In this document: positions 52,926 through 59,094 of the stretch, piece after piece
Position numbering within the stretch: the first letter of the stretch is position 1
Layout: the number at the start of each line of letters is the position of its first letter
Origin: Aquimonas sp964586455
GTDB lineage: Bacteria > Pseudomonadota > Gammaproteobacteria > Xanthomonadales > Xanthomonadaceae
Direction of reading: 5' to 3'
DNA: 64,000 nt
NCBI GenBank assembly: GCA_964586455.1
Contig: CAZPHV010000016.1
Coordinates: 23,374-87,373 of the forward strand
Made by a program: the position numbers and the translations under genes
The notes under the pieces: model-generated
What the model saw: only the letters and a program-made list of their open reading frames with translations
What the model was told of the DNA's origin: nothing
Databases searched by the model: none

Positions 52926-52937
52926 CAAACCGGTTTG
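52926..52937. promoter_or_regulatory. Perfect 12-bp palindrome CAAACCGGTTTG upstream of the MerR-like gene
   Basis: CAAACCGGTTTG is fully self-complementary and ends 16 bases before the MerR-like ATG (52910). It is a good operator candidate for autoregulation. No second copy was seen near the methylase start. Confidence 0.5.
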
Positions 52938-53122
52938 TTGTCAGCCACAATCCAGATCGACCGCGATGCCGCGCTGGTTGAGAGCGCAGTCACTAGCGAT
53001 GGCGACGCGCCTACAGATGGGTCGGCGCGCCTAGGGGCGACACGTCGGAAGATCAGAAGATCAGCCGTGGATGAGGTGGATGCGGGCGCCAGCGTCAGGG
53101 GCGCTGGACTCATGACCTCAAG

Positions 53123-53272
53123 TCAAGCGTCGGGAGCAACTCGATCCGGGTTGGCTGCCGTGACGCCGAATCCGAACGTCGGGATCATGGCTACCACCCG
53201 CGGATCGCCCGCGGTAGCGGCAGCAGCGAGTTCGTCTATGAGCCTTAGTTTGTTCGTGTCCATGTCGGACAT
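53123..53272 (-). CDS. Small hypothetical protein (49 residues)
   Basis: Its composition is protein-like (MSDMDTNKLRLIDELAAAA then GDPRVVAMIPTFGFGVTAAN). It stands divergently about 320 bases from the SRAP gene. The open frame continues upstream as shadow sequence. I do not recognise it. A further 62-codon frame at 52925..53113 is less convincing and is not listed. Confidence 0.35.
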   Translation of the reverse strand: MSDMDTNKLRLIDELAAAATAGDPRVVAMIPTFGFGVTAANPDRVAPDA

Positions 53273-53593
53273 TCTGTTCACCCGGCCGTGGCGTGACAGT
53301 CGGTGAAGCACGGGCAGATCGGTAAGACTTCTCCTCCCCCGGCTAGGAGCAAACATCCAGCTACCGAGCGGATCGCAGCCGCGGAGCGGCCGCGGGATGC
53401 CGCCCGCTCTGGTGGACCTTCTTGTAGGTCTTGCCAGTTGATCCGAGGATGGCGGCCGCGCTCCTCCCCGAGGATCTGGCGAGCGGTTGCTCAACGGGGT
53501 GGTTCGGCACGTACGTTCCTGCCAGCACATCGCCATCGGGCGGGTCCCGGCGGTACCCTGAATGCACCCCCCACAGCAATGCCTGATCCCACC

Positions 53594-54200
53594 GTGTGCT
53601 ACGCCGCCCAGATTGAGAGCGACTATACGAAGCTGGTGCGGCAGTTCGGCGCCGTCATGGACTTCGGGGCGTTCGTTGCGCTTTGGGTGGGCGAGCGGAC
53701 GAAGAAGGAGTCCCCGAAGGGCAAGGCGCCGAGGGTTCCCAAAGCCCTCGAAGGTGTTCTCAGGGACCAGGGGCCCGCACCGCTCCGCGCGCTCATAGAT
53801 GCCTCGAATGCAGAGAAGCGTTCGGAGTGGCAAACCGCGTTGTTCGCGCAGCGCCGTCGTCTGGCTGACGCGCAGCGCCAGTTGGCCACCAAGACCACGA
53901 CGACCGCCGCAAACACGGCTCACGTCGCAGCGAACAAGGTCGAGCAACTGCTCGGAGGGCTGCACGATCTGAGCCGAGAGGATTCCCTTGATCGCGATGG
54001 TCGCATCTACCCTGGGATGACCGCCCCGGTGCTCAGCGTCGACGGCGGGCGGCGCCTGATTCGGCCGATGCGCTATCAATGTAGGCCTGCCGGCAAGCCG
54101 GCGGACTGCGACCGCAAGTACCCGGGGACCTACAACGCTCGCCGAGACAATATCGAAGGCTTCTGGCGCGGGCAGTTCGGCCGCACCCACGGCCTCCGCC
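53594..54200 (+). pseudogene. SRAP/HMCES (SOS response-associated peptidase) gene, 3'-truncated
   Basis: A GTG start at 53594 yields Met-Cys-Tyr (MCYAAQIESDYTKLVRQFGA), giving the catalytic Cys2 of the SRAP family, which shields abasic sites by covalent bonding. An upstream ATG at 53579 would hide that Cys. The long subfamily with a helical insert (AQRRRLADAQRQLATKTTTT) is recognisable up to RPMRYQCRPAGKP and TYNARRDNIEGFWRGQFGRT. The conserved remainder, with the catalytic Glu and His, is missing: after about 54190 the sequence is unrelated. The gene is therefore most likely dead. Confidence 0.72.
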
Positions 54201-54201
54201 G

Positions 54202-54339
54202 GAGCAGCATCTCGCCCTCGCGCAAGACACGGCCTACCTGCTGCTCGCCGTCGGCCGATGGCTGCTCGGCAGCCGTGGCCAGCGCCTTGAGTTCGTAAGT
54301 GCACGCAGCGGCCAAGACGTCGCTAGAACATTGATGTAG
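54202..54339 (+). pseudogene. 3' remnant of an unidentified gene fused after the SRAP break
   Basis: In another frame the sequence turns coding-like (EQHLALAQDTAYLLLAVGRW, then LLGSRGQRLEFVSARSGQ) and stops at 54339. It looks like the C-terminus of another protein joined by a deletion near 54195. The source is not identified. Confidence 0.4.
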
Positions 54340-54348
54340 CAGTACGCA

Positions 54349-54531
54349 ATGGACGCTCGCACGGCCCGCTTCGATGCGTGGATGGAAGCCCTCGGCTTGC
54401 TCTTTCCGCGCCTCTCCGACAGCGAGCGTCAGCGTGTCGGGGCCCCTTTCTACGAGGCAGCCATGGCCAGCGCGGCGGGTTTGCAGGCCGCGCTGGTGGC
54501 TCTGGAGGGCATTGCGCATTCAGAGGCTTAA
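54349..54531 (+). CDS. Small hypothetical protein (60 residues)
   Basis: The sequence is MDARTARFDAWMEALGLLFP then RLSDSERQRVGAPFYEAAMA, mostly helical and acidic, starting ten bases after the remnant stop. That spacing suggests it was once coupled to the lost gene. No family recognised. Confidence 0.4.
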   Translation: MDARTARFDAWMEALGLLFPRLSDSERQRVGAPFYEAAMASAAGLQAALVALEGIAHSEA

Positions 54532-54869
54532 CCGAGTCCGCGCGAGTGACTACCCAGTCGGCGGCAGCCGCGCGGACCCAGAGCCAGACGATACTCGGGC
54601 GCTTGGGCTGATTCGTTGTCGCGCCCGCGGACCACGGAAGCTTGGCAAAAAGCCTTCTGCAGTTGCCTGGTGAGATCAAGGCAGCTCTCGAGTACTCGAG
54701 GAAGGGCCACGCTCCGTCTGCACTCTCGCGTCGAAGCGCACCGCATCGGGATGGCTCCGAGTTTCGGCCGAGCTCCCCCGCTGGCGGCAGCCGCTCGCGC
54801 GGGGTACGGGAATTGCCTCAGAGCAGGCATCTCAACGCGCGGCGCCCCCCCCTGAACATCCGAATACTT
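54532..54869. other. Stretch without recognisable gene inside the island
   Basis: About 340 bases between the 60-residue ORF and the excalibur protein. The frame upstream of 54870 is open to a TTG at 54642 but its translation is not protein-like. Confidence 0.4.
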
Positions 54870-55172
54870 TTGCTGCTCGGCGCGCTCACTCTCCATGGAG
54901 CGCCTGCGTTAGCGCATTCGGGCGGGCTGAACGCTCAAGGCTGCCACAACGACCGCAAGAACGGCGGATATCACTGCCATGGCGCTCCCCGGTCATCAAG
55001 CACCCCGCCCGTACAGTCGCTGCTCAGTCCCTCCGCCGCCGGCGGCGCTCGCAGCGGGAGCTTCAGGAACTGCTCCGAAGCCCGAGCCGCCGGTGCAGCG
55101 CCCGTGCGCCGCGGCGATCCTGGATGTGGCAGCCACCTTGATCGCGACGGTGACGGCGTGGGATGCGAGTGA
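54870..55172 (+). CDS. Exported excalibur-domain protein with YHYH-like motif
   Basis: About 100 residues: a short signal peptide (LLLGALTLHGAPALA), then HSGGLNAQGCHNDRKNGGYH, a YHYH-like Cys/His motif, a Ser/Pro linker, and a C-terminal excalibur calcium-binding repeat (FRNCSEARAAG and DPGCGSHLDRDGDGVGCE). The start is uncertain: TTG 54870 gives a clean signal peptide; no ATG or GTG is in frame. Secreted nuclease-associated proteins often carry these two modules, but no nuclease domain is present here. Confidence 0.65.
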   Translation: MLLGALTLHGAPALAHSGGLNAQGCHNDRKNGGYHCHGAPRSSSTPPVQSLLSPSAAGGARSGSFRNCSEARAAGAAPVRRGDPGCGSHLDRDGDGVGCE

Positions 55173-55345
55173 GCAAGCGAAGGCGACCGATGCAGGTGTC
55201 GGCTGGGGACTCTGGCCCCCGGCCGGATAACCTAGCGTGAAGCTTTTCAATTCCGTCTAGGGTCGGGAAACTGGCGCGCCACACCCGCCGACCACATAGG
55301 GTCGCCCGATCGAGATGACCGGGAGCACAGGGACGCCGCCTGCGC

Positions 55346-55410
55346 ATAAACCATTTCGCGTCCACGTTGGAGTAAACCATTTCCTGTCCTCCAGGACTTT
55401 TTATGGTTTA
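55346..55410. repeat. Three TAAACCAT repeats (two direct, one inverted)
   Basis: TAAACCATTTCGCGTCC (from 55347) and TAAACCATTTCCTGTCC (from 55373) are direct copies 26 bases apart. ATGGTTTA (55403..55410) is an inverted partial copy. The cluster lies 33 bases from the tRNA-Ile gene. It resembles the repeated binding sites at transposon ends but no matching copy was found at the other island border. Confidence 0.6.
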
Positions 55411-55442
55411 CCGCTCAAAGACGCGCGTTGCCGCTAACAGGG

Positions 55443-55518
<76 letters not shown>

Positions 55519-55562
55519 GTTGTCTGTTCCCCAAACTCTGCTGCCGCGCGTTGCTCATGATC

Positions 55563-55720
55563 GCAGGGGACTCATGCCTTGAACTCTGCGCTGTCCTGCG
55601 CAGAGCTCAAGGCCGGCCTCGGGCATCCTGCCCTCAGCGCGCTCCCCTCGCGATGCGATGCATCGCGTGGCCTTGCGGCCACCGGGGTGCGCCCTGCTCT
55701 AACCGTTGAGCTATAGGCCC
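55563..55720. repeat. Repeat unit joined to a 29-base copy of the tRNA-Ile 5' half
   Basis: A unit beginning GCAGGGGACTCATGCCTTGA (55563) contains a hairpin CTGCGC..GCGCAG and runs into CCCTGCTCTAACCGTTGAGC... (55692..55720), an exact copy of the 5' half of the tRNA-Ile above on the same strand. A second copy of the unit begins at 55767 and is broken by the N gap. The 13-base start GCAGGGGACTCAT also equals the anticodon-arm sequence of the tRNA. Confidence 0.7.
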
Positions 55721-55821
55721 TACATCAATCGCCGTTACCTGACCTGCTGCGCTCTGGCTTCGGCGTGCAGGGGACTCATGCCTTGAACTCTGCGCTGTCC
55801 TGCGCAGAGCTCAAGGCCGGC

Positions 55822-55921
55822 NNNNNNNNNNNNNNNNNNNNNNNNNNNNNNNNNNNNNNNNNNNNNNNNNNNNNNNNNNNNNNNNNNNNNNNNNNNNNNN
55901 NNNNNNNNNNNNNNNNNNNNN
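55822..55921. other. Assembly gap (100 N)
   Basis: Exactly 100 unknown bases. The gap falls in the second repeat copy between GGCCGGC and CTCGGGC, which are contiguous in the first copy (near 55617). The true missing length is therefore unknown: it could be zero or several repeat units. Confidence 0.95.
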
Positions 55922-56000
55922 CTCGGGCATCCTGCCCTCGGCGCGCTCCCCTCGCGATGCGATGCGATGCGCTTCCGCTGGATCTCTACCGCCAGAAACA

Positions 56001-56028
56001 CGAAGGGCCCGCTTGCGCGAGCCCTTCG
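56001..56028 (-). terminator. Hairpin downstream of tRNA-Gln
   Basis: Stem CGAAGGGC / GCCCTTCG with a 12-base loop, three bases past the tRNA-Gln CCA end, followed on the minus strand by TGTTTCT. Confidence 0.6.
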
Positions 56029-56030
56029 AA

Positions 56031-56104
56031 TGGCTGGGGGACTAGGATTCGAACCTAGATAGGCAGAGTCAGAGTCTGCAGTCCTACCGTTAGACGATCC
56101 CCCA
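56031..56104 (-). tRNA. tRNA-Gln (anticodon CTG)
   Basis: On the minus strand, the sequence starts TGGGGGATCGTCTAACGG, has a 5-bp anticodon stem GCAGA/TCTGC around CTCTGAC (anticodon CTG), T arm AGGTTCGAATCCT and acceptor end CCCCCAGCCA with encoded CCA. The U1 and G-rich acceptor match tRNA-Gln. It lies 47 bases downstream of rpsI. Confidence 0.92.
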
Positions 56105-56151
56105 AGAACCGGATCGCACCTGCCACGCGAAGCAGCAAGTATAGAGCGTGA

Positions 56152-56544
56152 TCAGCGCTTCGAGAACTGGGTGGCGCGGCGAGCCTTGTGCAGACCAACC
56201 TTCTTGCGCTCGACTTCGCGGGCGTCGCGGGTCATGAAACCGGCGCGGCGCAGCTGAGTCTTCAGGGTTTCGTCGTACTCGACCAGAGCACGCGAGATGC
56301 CGAGGCGGATCGCGCCTGCCTGACCGGTGGTGCCGCCGCCTGCGACGGTGACCTTGATGTCGAATTTCTCGGACATCTCGGTCAGCACCAGCGGCTGACG
56401 CACGATCATGCGGGCGGTTTCGCGACCGAAGAACTGGTCGAGCGGCTTGTCATTGACGATGATCGCGCCACTACCGCTGCGCAGGAACACGCGGGCGGTG
56501 GAGGACTTGCGGCGACCGGTGCCGTAATTCTGGTTCAGAGCCAT
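56152..56544 (-). CDS. rpsI: 30S ribosomal protein S9
   Basis: The 130-residue protein has the N-terminal YGTGRRKSSTARVFLRSGSG and ends RKKVGLHKARRATQFSKR, the basic tail that reaches the P-site tRNA. It follows rplM by 20 bases, the universal rplM-rpsI order. Confidence 0.98.
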   Translation of the reverse strand: MALNQNYGTGRRKSSTARVFLRSGSGAIIVNDKPLDQFFGRETARMIVRQPLVLTEMSEKFDIKVTVAGGGTTGQAGAIRLGISRALVEYDETLKTQLRRAGFMTRDAREVERKKVGLHKARRATQFSKR

Positions 56545-56564
56545 GGGGTCTTATCCGTCCTGTC

Positions 56565-56993
56565 TCAGATGTCCAGCGCCTGAGGCTGCTGGGCGGTGTG
56601 CGGGTGCTCGGCACCCTTGTAGACCTTGAGCTTGCGATACATCGCGCGACCCAGCGGGTTCTTCGGAAGCATGCCCTTGACGGCGATCTCGATCGCACGC
56701 TCGGGGTGACGCTCCAGCGACTGTCCCAGGCTTTCAGACTTCAGGTTGCCGATGTAGCCGGTGAACCGGTGGTACATCTTGTCCTGCAGCTTGTTGCCAG
56801 TGACGTGGATCTTTTCCGCGTTGATCACGACGATGTAATCGCCGGTATCGACGTGCGGGGTGAACACGGGCTTGTGCTTGCCGCGCAGGCGAAGCGCAAT
56901 CTCCGAGCAGAGGCGGCCCAGCGTCTTGCCGCTGGCGTCGACCAGATACCAGTCGCGCTTGACGGTCTCCGGCTTGGCGCTGAAGGTCTTCAT
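56565..56993 (-). CDS. rplM: 50S ribosomal protein L13
   Basis: The 142-residue protein has KPETVKRDWYLVDASGKTLG at the start, GDYIVVINAEKIHVTGNK, and the signature region GMLPKNPLGRAMYRKLKVY. ATG 56993 is the standard start (MKTFSAKPE). The long in-frame extension upstream is not part of the protein. Confidence 0.98.
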   Translation of the reverse strand: MKTFSAKPETVKRDWYLVDASGKTLGRLCSEIALRLRGKHKPVFTPHVDTGDYIVVINAEKIHVTGNKLQDKMYHRFTGYIGNLKSESLGQSLERHPERAIEIAVKGMLPKNPLGRAMYRKLKVYKGAEHPHTAQQPQALDI

Positions 56994-57127
56994 GACAGCT
57001 CCCAAAGGGAAAGCGAGGACGAAAGACCGCGAAGCATAGCGGTCTCTTTCGAGGGGTGCAAGTCTGCAGCCCCAAAGTGGCATCGGCCAGGGGCTTTGCC
57101 CGGCGAAGCCGCGTATTCTGACTGCAA

Positions 57128-58372
57128 ATGTCCAAACGCGCCAGCCCCCCTGCTGAACATTCCGCGCAGCGCCTGCTCGCGTTGGCCGATGCCTGCGTAC
57201 TCTGCGGTCTGTGCCTGCCGCACTGTCCGACCTACCGACTCGACGGGCGCGAGTCCGAGTCGCCGCGTGGACGCGTCGTGCTGGCGCAGACGCTGGCGCG
57301 GGATCCAGCGCGCATCGACGCGAGTGCGATCGCCGCGCTGGAACACTGCCTCGGCTGCGGCCGCTGCGAGCAGGTCTGCCCGGCCAAGGTGCAGTTCGGG
57401 GAAGTGATGCGGCTGTCGCATCAACTGCAGCCGAAGCGCCGAAAGCGCCTGCGGGTGCACGCCTTGCTGTGGGCGAGCCGCCACCCGCGCTGGATCGACC
57501 GCCTGCTGCCGGCGCTGCGTGCCGCACGTGGACTGCTGCCGCGGCAGTCGCGACGCGCGCTTGCCGATGCGGGCGCCGCACTGACGACTGCAGGCGCGGA
57601 TGCGCATGCGTCCTACCAAAGTGCAGGCGCAAGTGCCGCGGCAGAAAGCGGAGGCGCGCCAAACCCCCAATCCACCAATTCGTCGGCGCCGCTTCGCATC
57701 GGGCTGCTGACTGGCTGCGTCGCCCGCCACCTTGAAAGCGGCGTCCATCACGCAGCGGCGCAGCTGCTGCGTGCCTGTGGGCACACCGTGCTGGTTCCCC
57801 ACGAACAAGTCTGCTGTGGCGCACTGGACCAGCACGCGGATCATGGCGCGCACGCCCCCCGCATGGCGGCAATCAATCAACGCGTCTGGGGCAGCCTGCA
57901 GCCTGACCTGCTGGTGGCGACCGCCAGCGGCTGCCAGGGCGCCTACACCGCCGCGCTTTCTGCGCTTGCCCCGGTCAGCGATGTGATGAGTCTGCTCGCG
58001 AACGACATCCGGTTTGCAGCGCTGACGCTGCGGCGCATCGATCGCCGCGTGGCCCTGCATCTGCCCTGCACTCAACGGGGCTTCGCAGGTTCGACCGAAG
58101 CCTGCCGCAGCCTGCTCGCGCGAGTTCCCGGCCTTGACCTGGTCGAGCTGGCCGACACCGGCTGCTGCGGCGCTGCCGGCGCGCACATGCTGCAGTTTCC
58201 GCAGCGTGCGGACGCACTGCGCCAGCCGCTGCTGAACGCGGTCATCGCATCCTCGGCCACTACACTGATTTCCGCCAATATTGGTTGTCGCCTGCACCTT
58301 GCCGGCGCCGCCGAACTCGCCGGAGTCGCGATCCGGCATCCGCTCGAACTTCTGGCCGAGGCCCTGCCGTGA
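57128..58372 (+). CDS. GlcF-like (Fe-S)-binding oxidoreductase subunit
   Basis: The 414-residue protein has two 4Fe-4S motifs at the N-terminus (CVLCGLCLPHCP and CLGCGRCEQVCP) and two CCG-type motifs (VCCGALDQH and TGCCGAAGAH). This is the architecture of the glycolate/lactate oxidase iron-sulfur subunit. No glcD/glcE gene is adjacent; the real partner may be elsewhere. A variable Ala/Ser-rich insert sits around 165-185. Coq7 begins three bases after its stop, suggesting co-transcription and a link to quinone reduction. Confidence 0.85.
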   Translation: MSKRASPPAEHSAQRLLALADACVLCGLCLPHCPTYRLDGRESESPRGRVVLAQTLARDPARIDASAIAALEHCLGCGRCEQVCPAKVQFGEVMRLSHQLQPKRRKRLRVHALLWASRHPRWIDRLLPALRAARGLLPRQSRRALADAGAALTTAGADAHASYQSAGASAAAESGGAPNPQSTNSSAPLRIGLLTGCVARHLESGVHHAAAQLLRACGHTVLVPHEQVCCGALDQHADHGAHAPRMAAINQRVWGSLQPDLLVATASGCQGAYTAALSALAPVSDVMSLLANDIRFAALTLRRIDRRVALHLPCTQRGFAGSTEACRSLLARVPGLDLVELADTGCCGAAGAHMLQFPQRADALRQPLLNAVIASSATTLISANIGCRLHLAGAAELAGVAIRHPLELLAEALP

Positions 58373-58374
58373 GC

Positions 58375-59016
58375 ATGCTGCGAAAACTGTCCGTCCTCGA
58401 TCGGCTGATCGCTGACCTAGACCATGCCTTGTTGACGTCCACGGTGGCCACGGCGCAGGCATCGCGCCCAAGCCCCGCGCAAGACGTTCAGTCTGCCGAG
58501 CTCGACCCGGGTCAGCGCAGGCACGTTGCCGGCCTGATGCGCATCAACCATGCCGGCGAGGTGTGCGCGCAGGCGCTGTACCTCGGCCAGGCGCGGGTGG
58601 CGCGCGACGAGACCACGCGCGAGCATCTGCTGCGGGCCGCGCAGGAAGAGGCCGACCATCTGGCCTGGTGCGCGCAGCGCCTGGCCGAACTCGACGATCG
58701 GCCCAGCCTGCTGAACCCGCTGTGGTACGCCGGCAGCTATGCGATCGGGATGGCCGCCGGAATGGCCGGGGACGGCTACAACCTGGGCTTCGTGGTCGAA
58801 ACCGAACGCCAGGTCGAAGCGCACCTCGAGGACCATCTTCGCCAGCTGCCCGAAGGCGACGAACGCAGCCGGCGCATTCTGCAGCGCATGGCCGTCGAGG
58901 AGGCCGAGCACGCCGAACAGGCGCACGCCGCCGGCGCCCGCGCGCTGCCCGCGCCGGTTCCTTCCATCATGTGGGCGGTGAGCAAACTGATGAAGCTGGG
59001 CGCCTACCGCATCTGA
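58375..59016 (+). CDS. coq7: 2-polyprenyl-3-methyl-6-methoxy-1,4-benzoquinone monooxygenase (Coq7)
   Basis: The 213-residue diiron hydroxylase of ubiquinone synthesis carries the ligand motifs RINHAGEVCA, EEADHLAWC, a central Glu in ETERQVEAH, and EEAEHAEQA. ATG 58375 (MLRKLSVLDRL) matches the family start. A GTG two codons earlier overlaps the upstream stop and is less likely. It makes the quinone used by the bc1 complex and SQR in this window. Confidence 0.94.
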   Translation: MLRKLSVLDRLIADLDHALLTSTVATAQASRPSPAQDVQSAELDPGQRRHVAGLMRINHAGEVCAQALYLGQARVARDETTREHLLRAAQEEADHLAWCAQRLAELDDRPSLLNPLWYAGSYAIGMAAGMAGDGYNLGFVVETERQVEAHLEDHLRQLPEGDERSRRILQRMAVEEAEHAEQAHAAGARALPAPVPSIMWAVSKLMKLGAYRI

Positions 59017-59094
59017 GCATGGATGACCCGCTGTCGCGGGTCCTTCACCTTCCCTACACTGCGGCGCATTCGATCACCGCGCAGGGAAGACCGC

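Noticed and set aside
53273..54304. Long minus-strand frame over the SRAP region
   Set aside because: The plus strand carries recognisable SRAP sequence; only the last 49 codons (53123..53272) of the minus frame look protein-like.
42053..55442. CRISPR array or cas genes associated with the Tn7-like element
   Set aside because: No regularly spaced direct repeats of CRISPR type and no Cas-like protein on either strand; the TAAACCAT and CGACTG repeats are too few and irregular.
55563..55720. Second complete tRNA-Ile gene
   Set aside because: Only the 5' half is present; the anticodon 3' side, T arm and acceptor 3' strand are missing.
55735..56058. Open frames running through the N gap
   Set aside because: They exist only because N codons are not read as stops.
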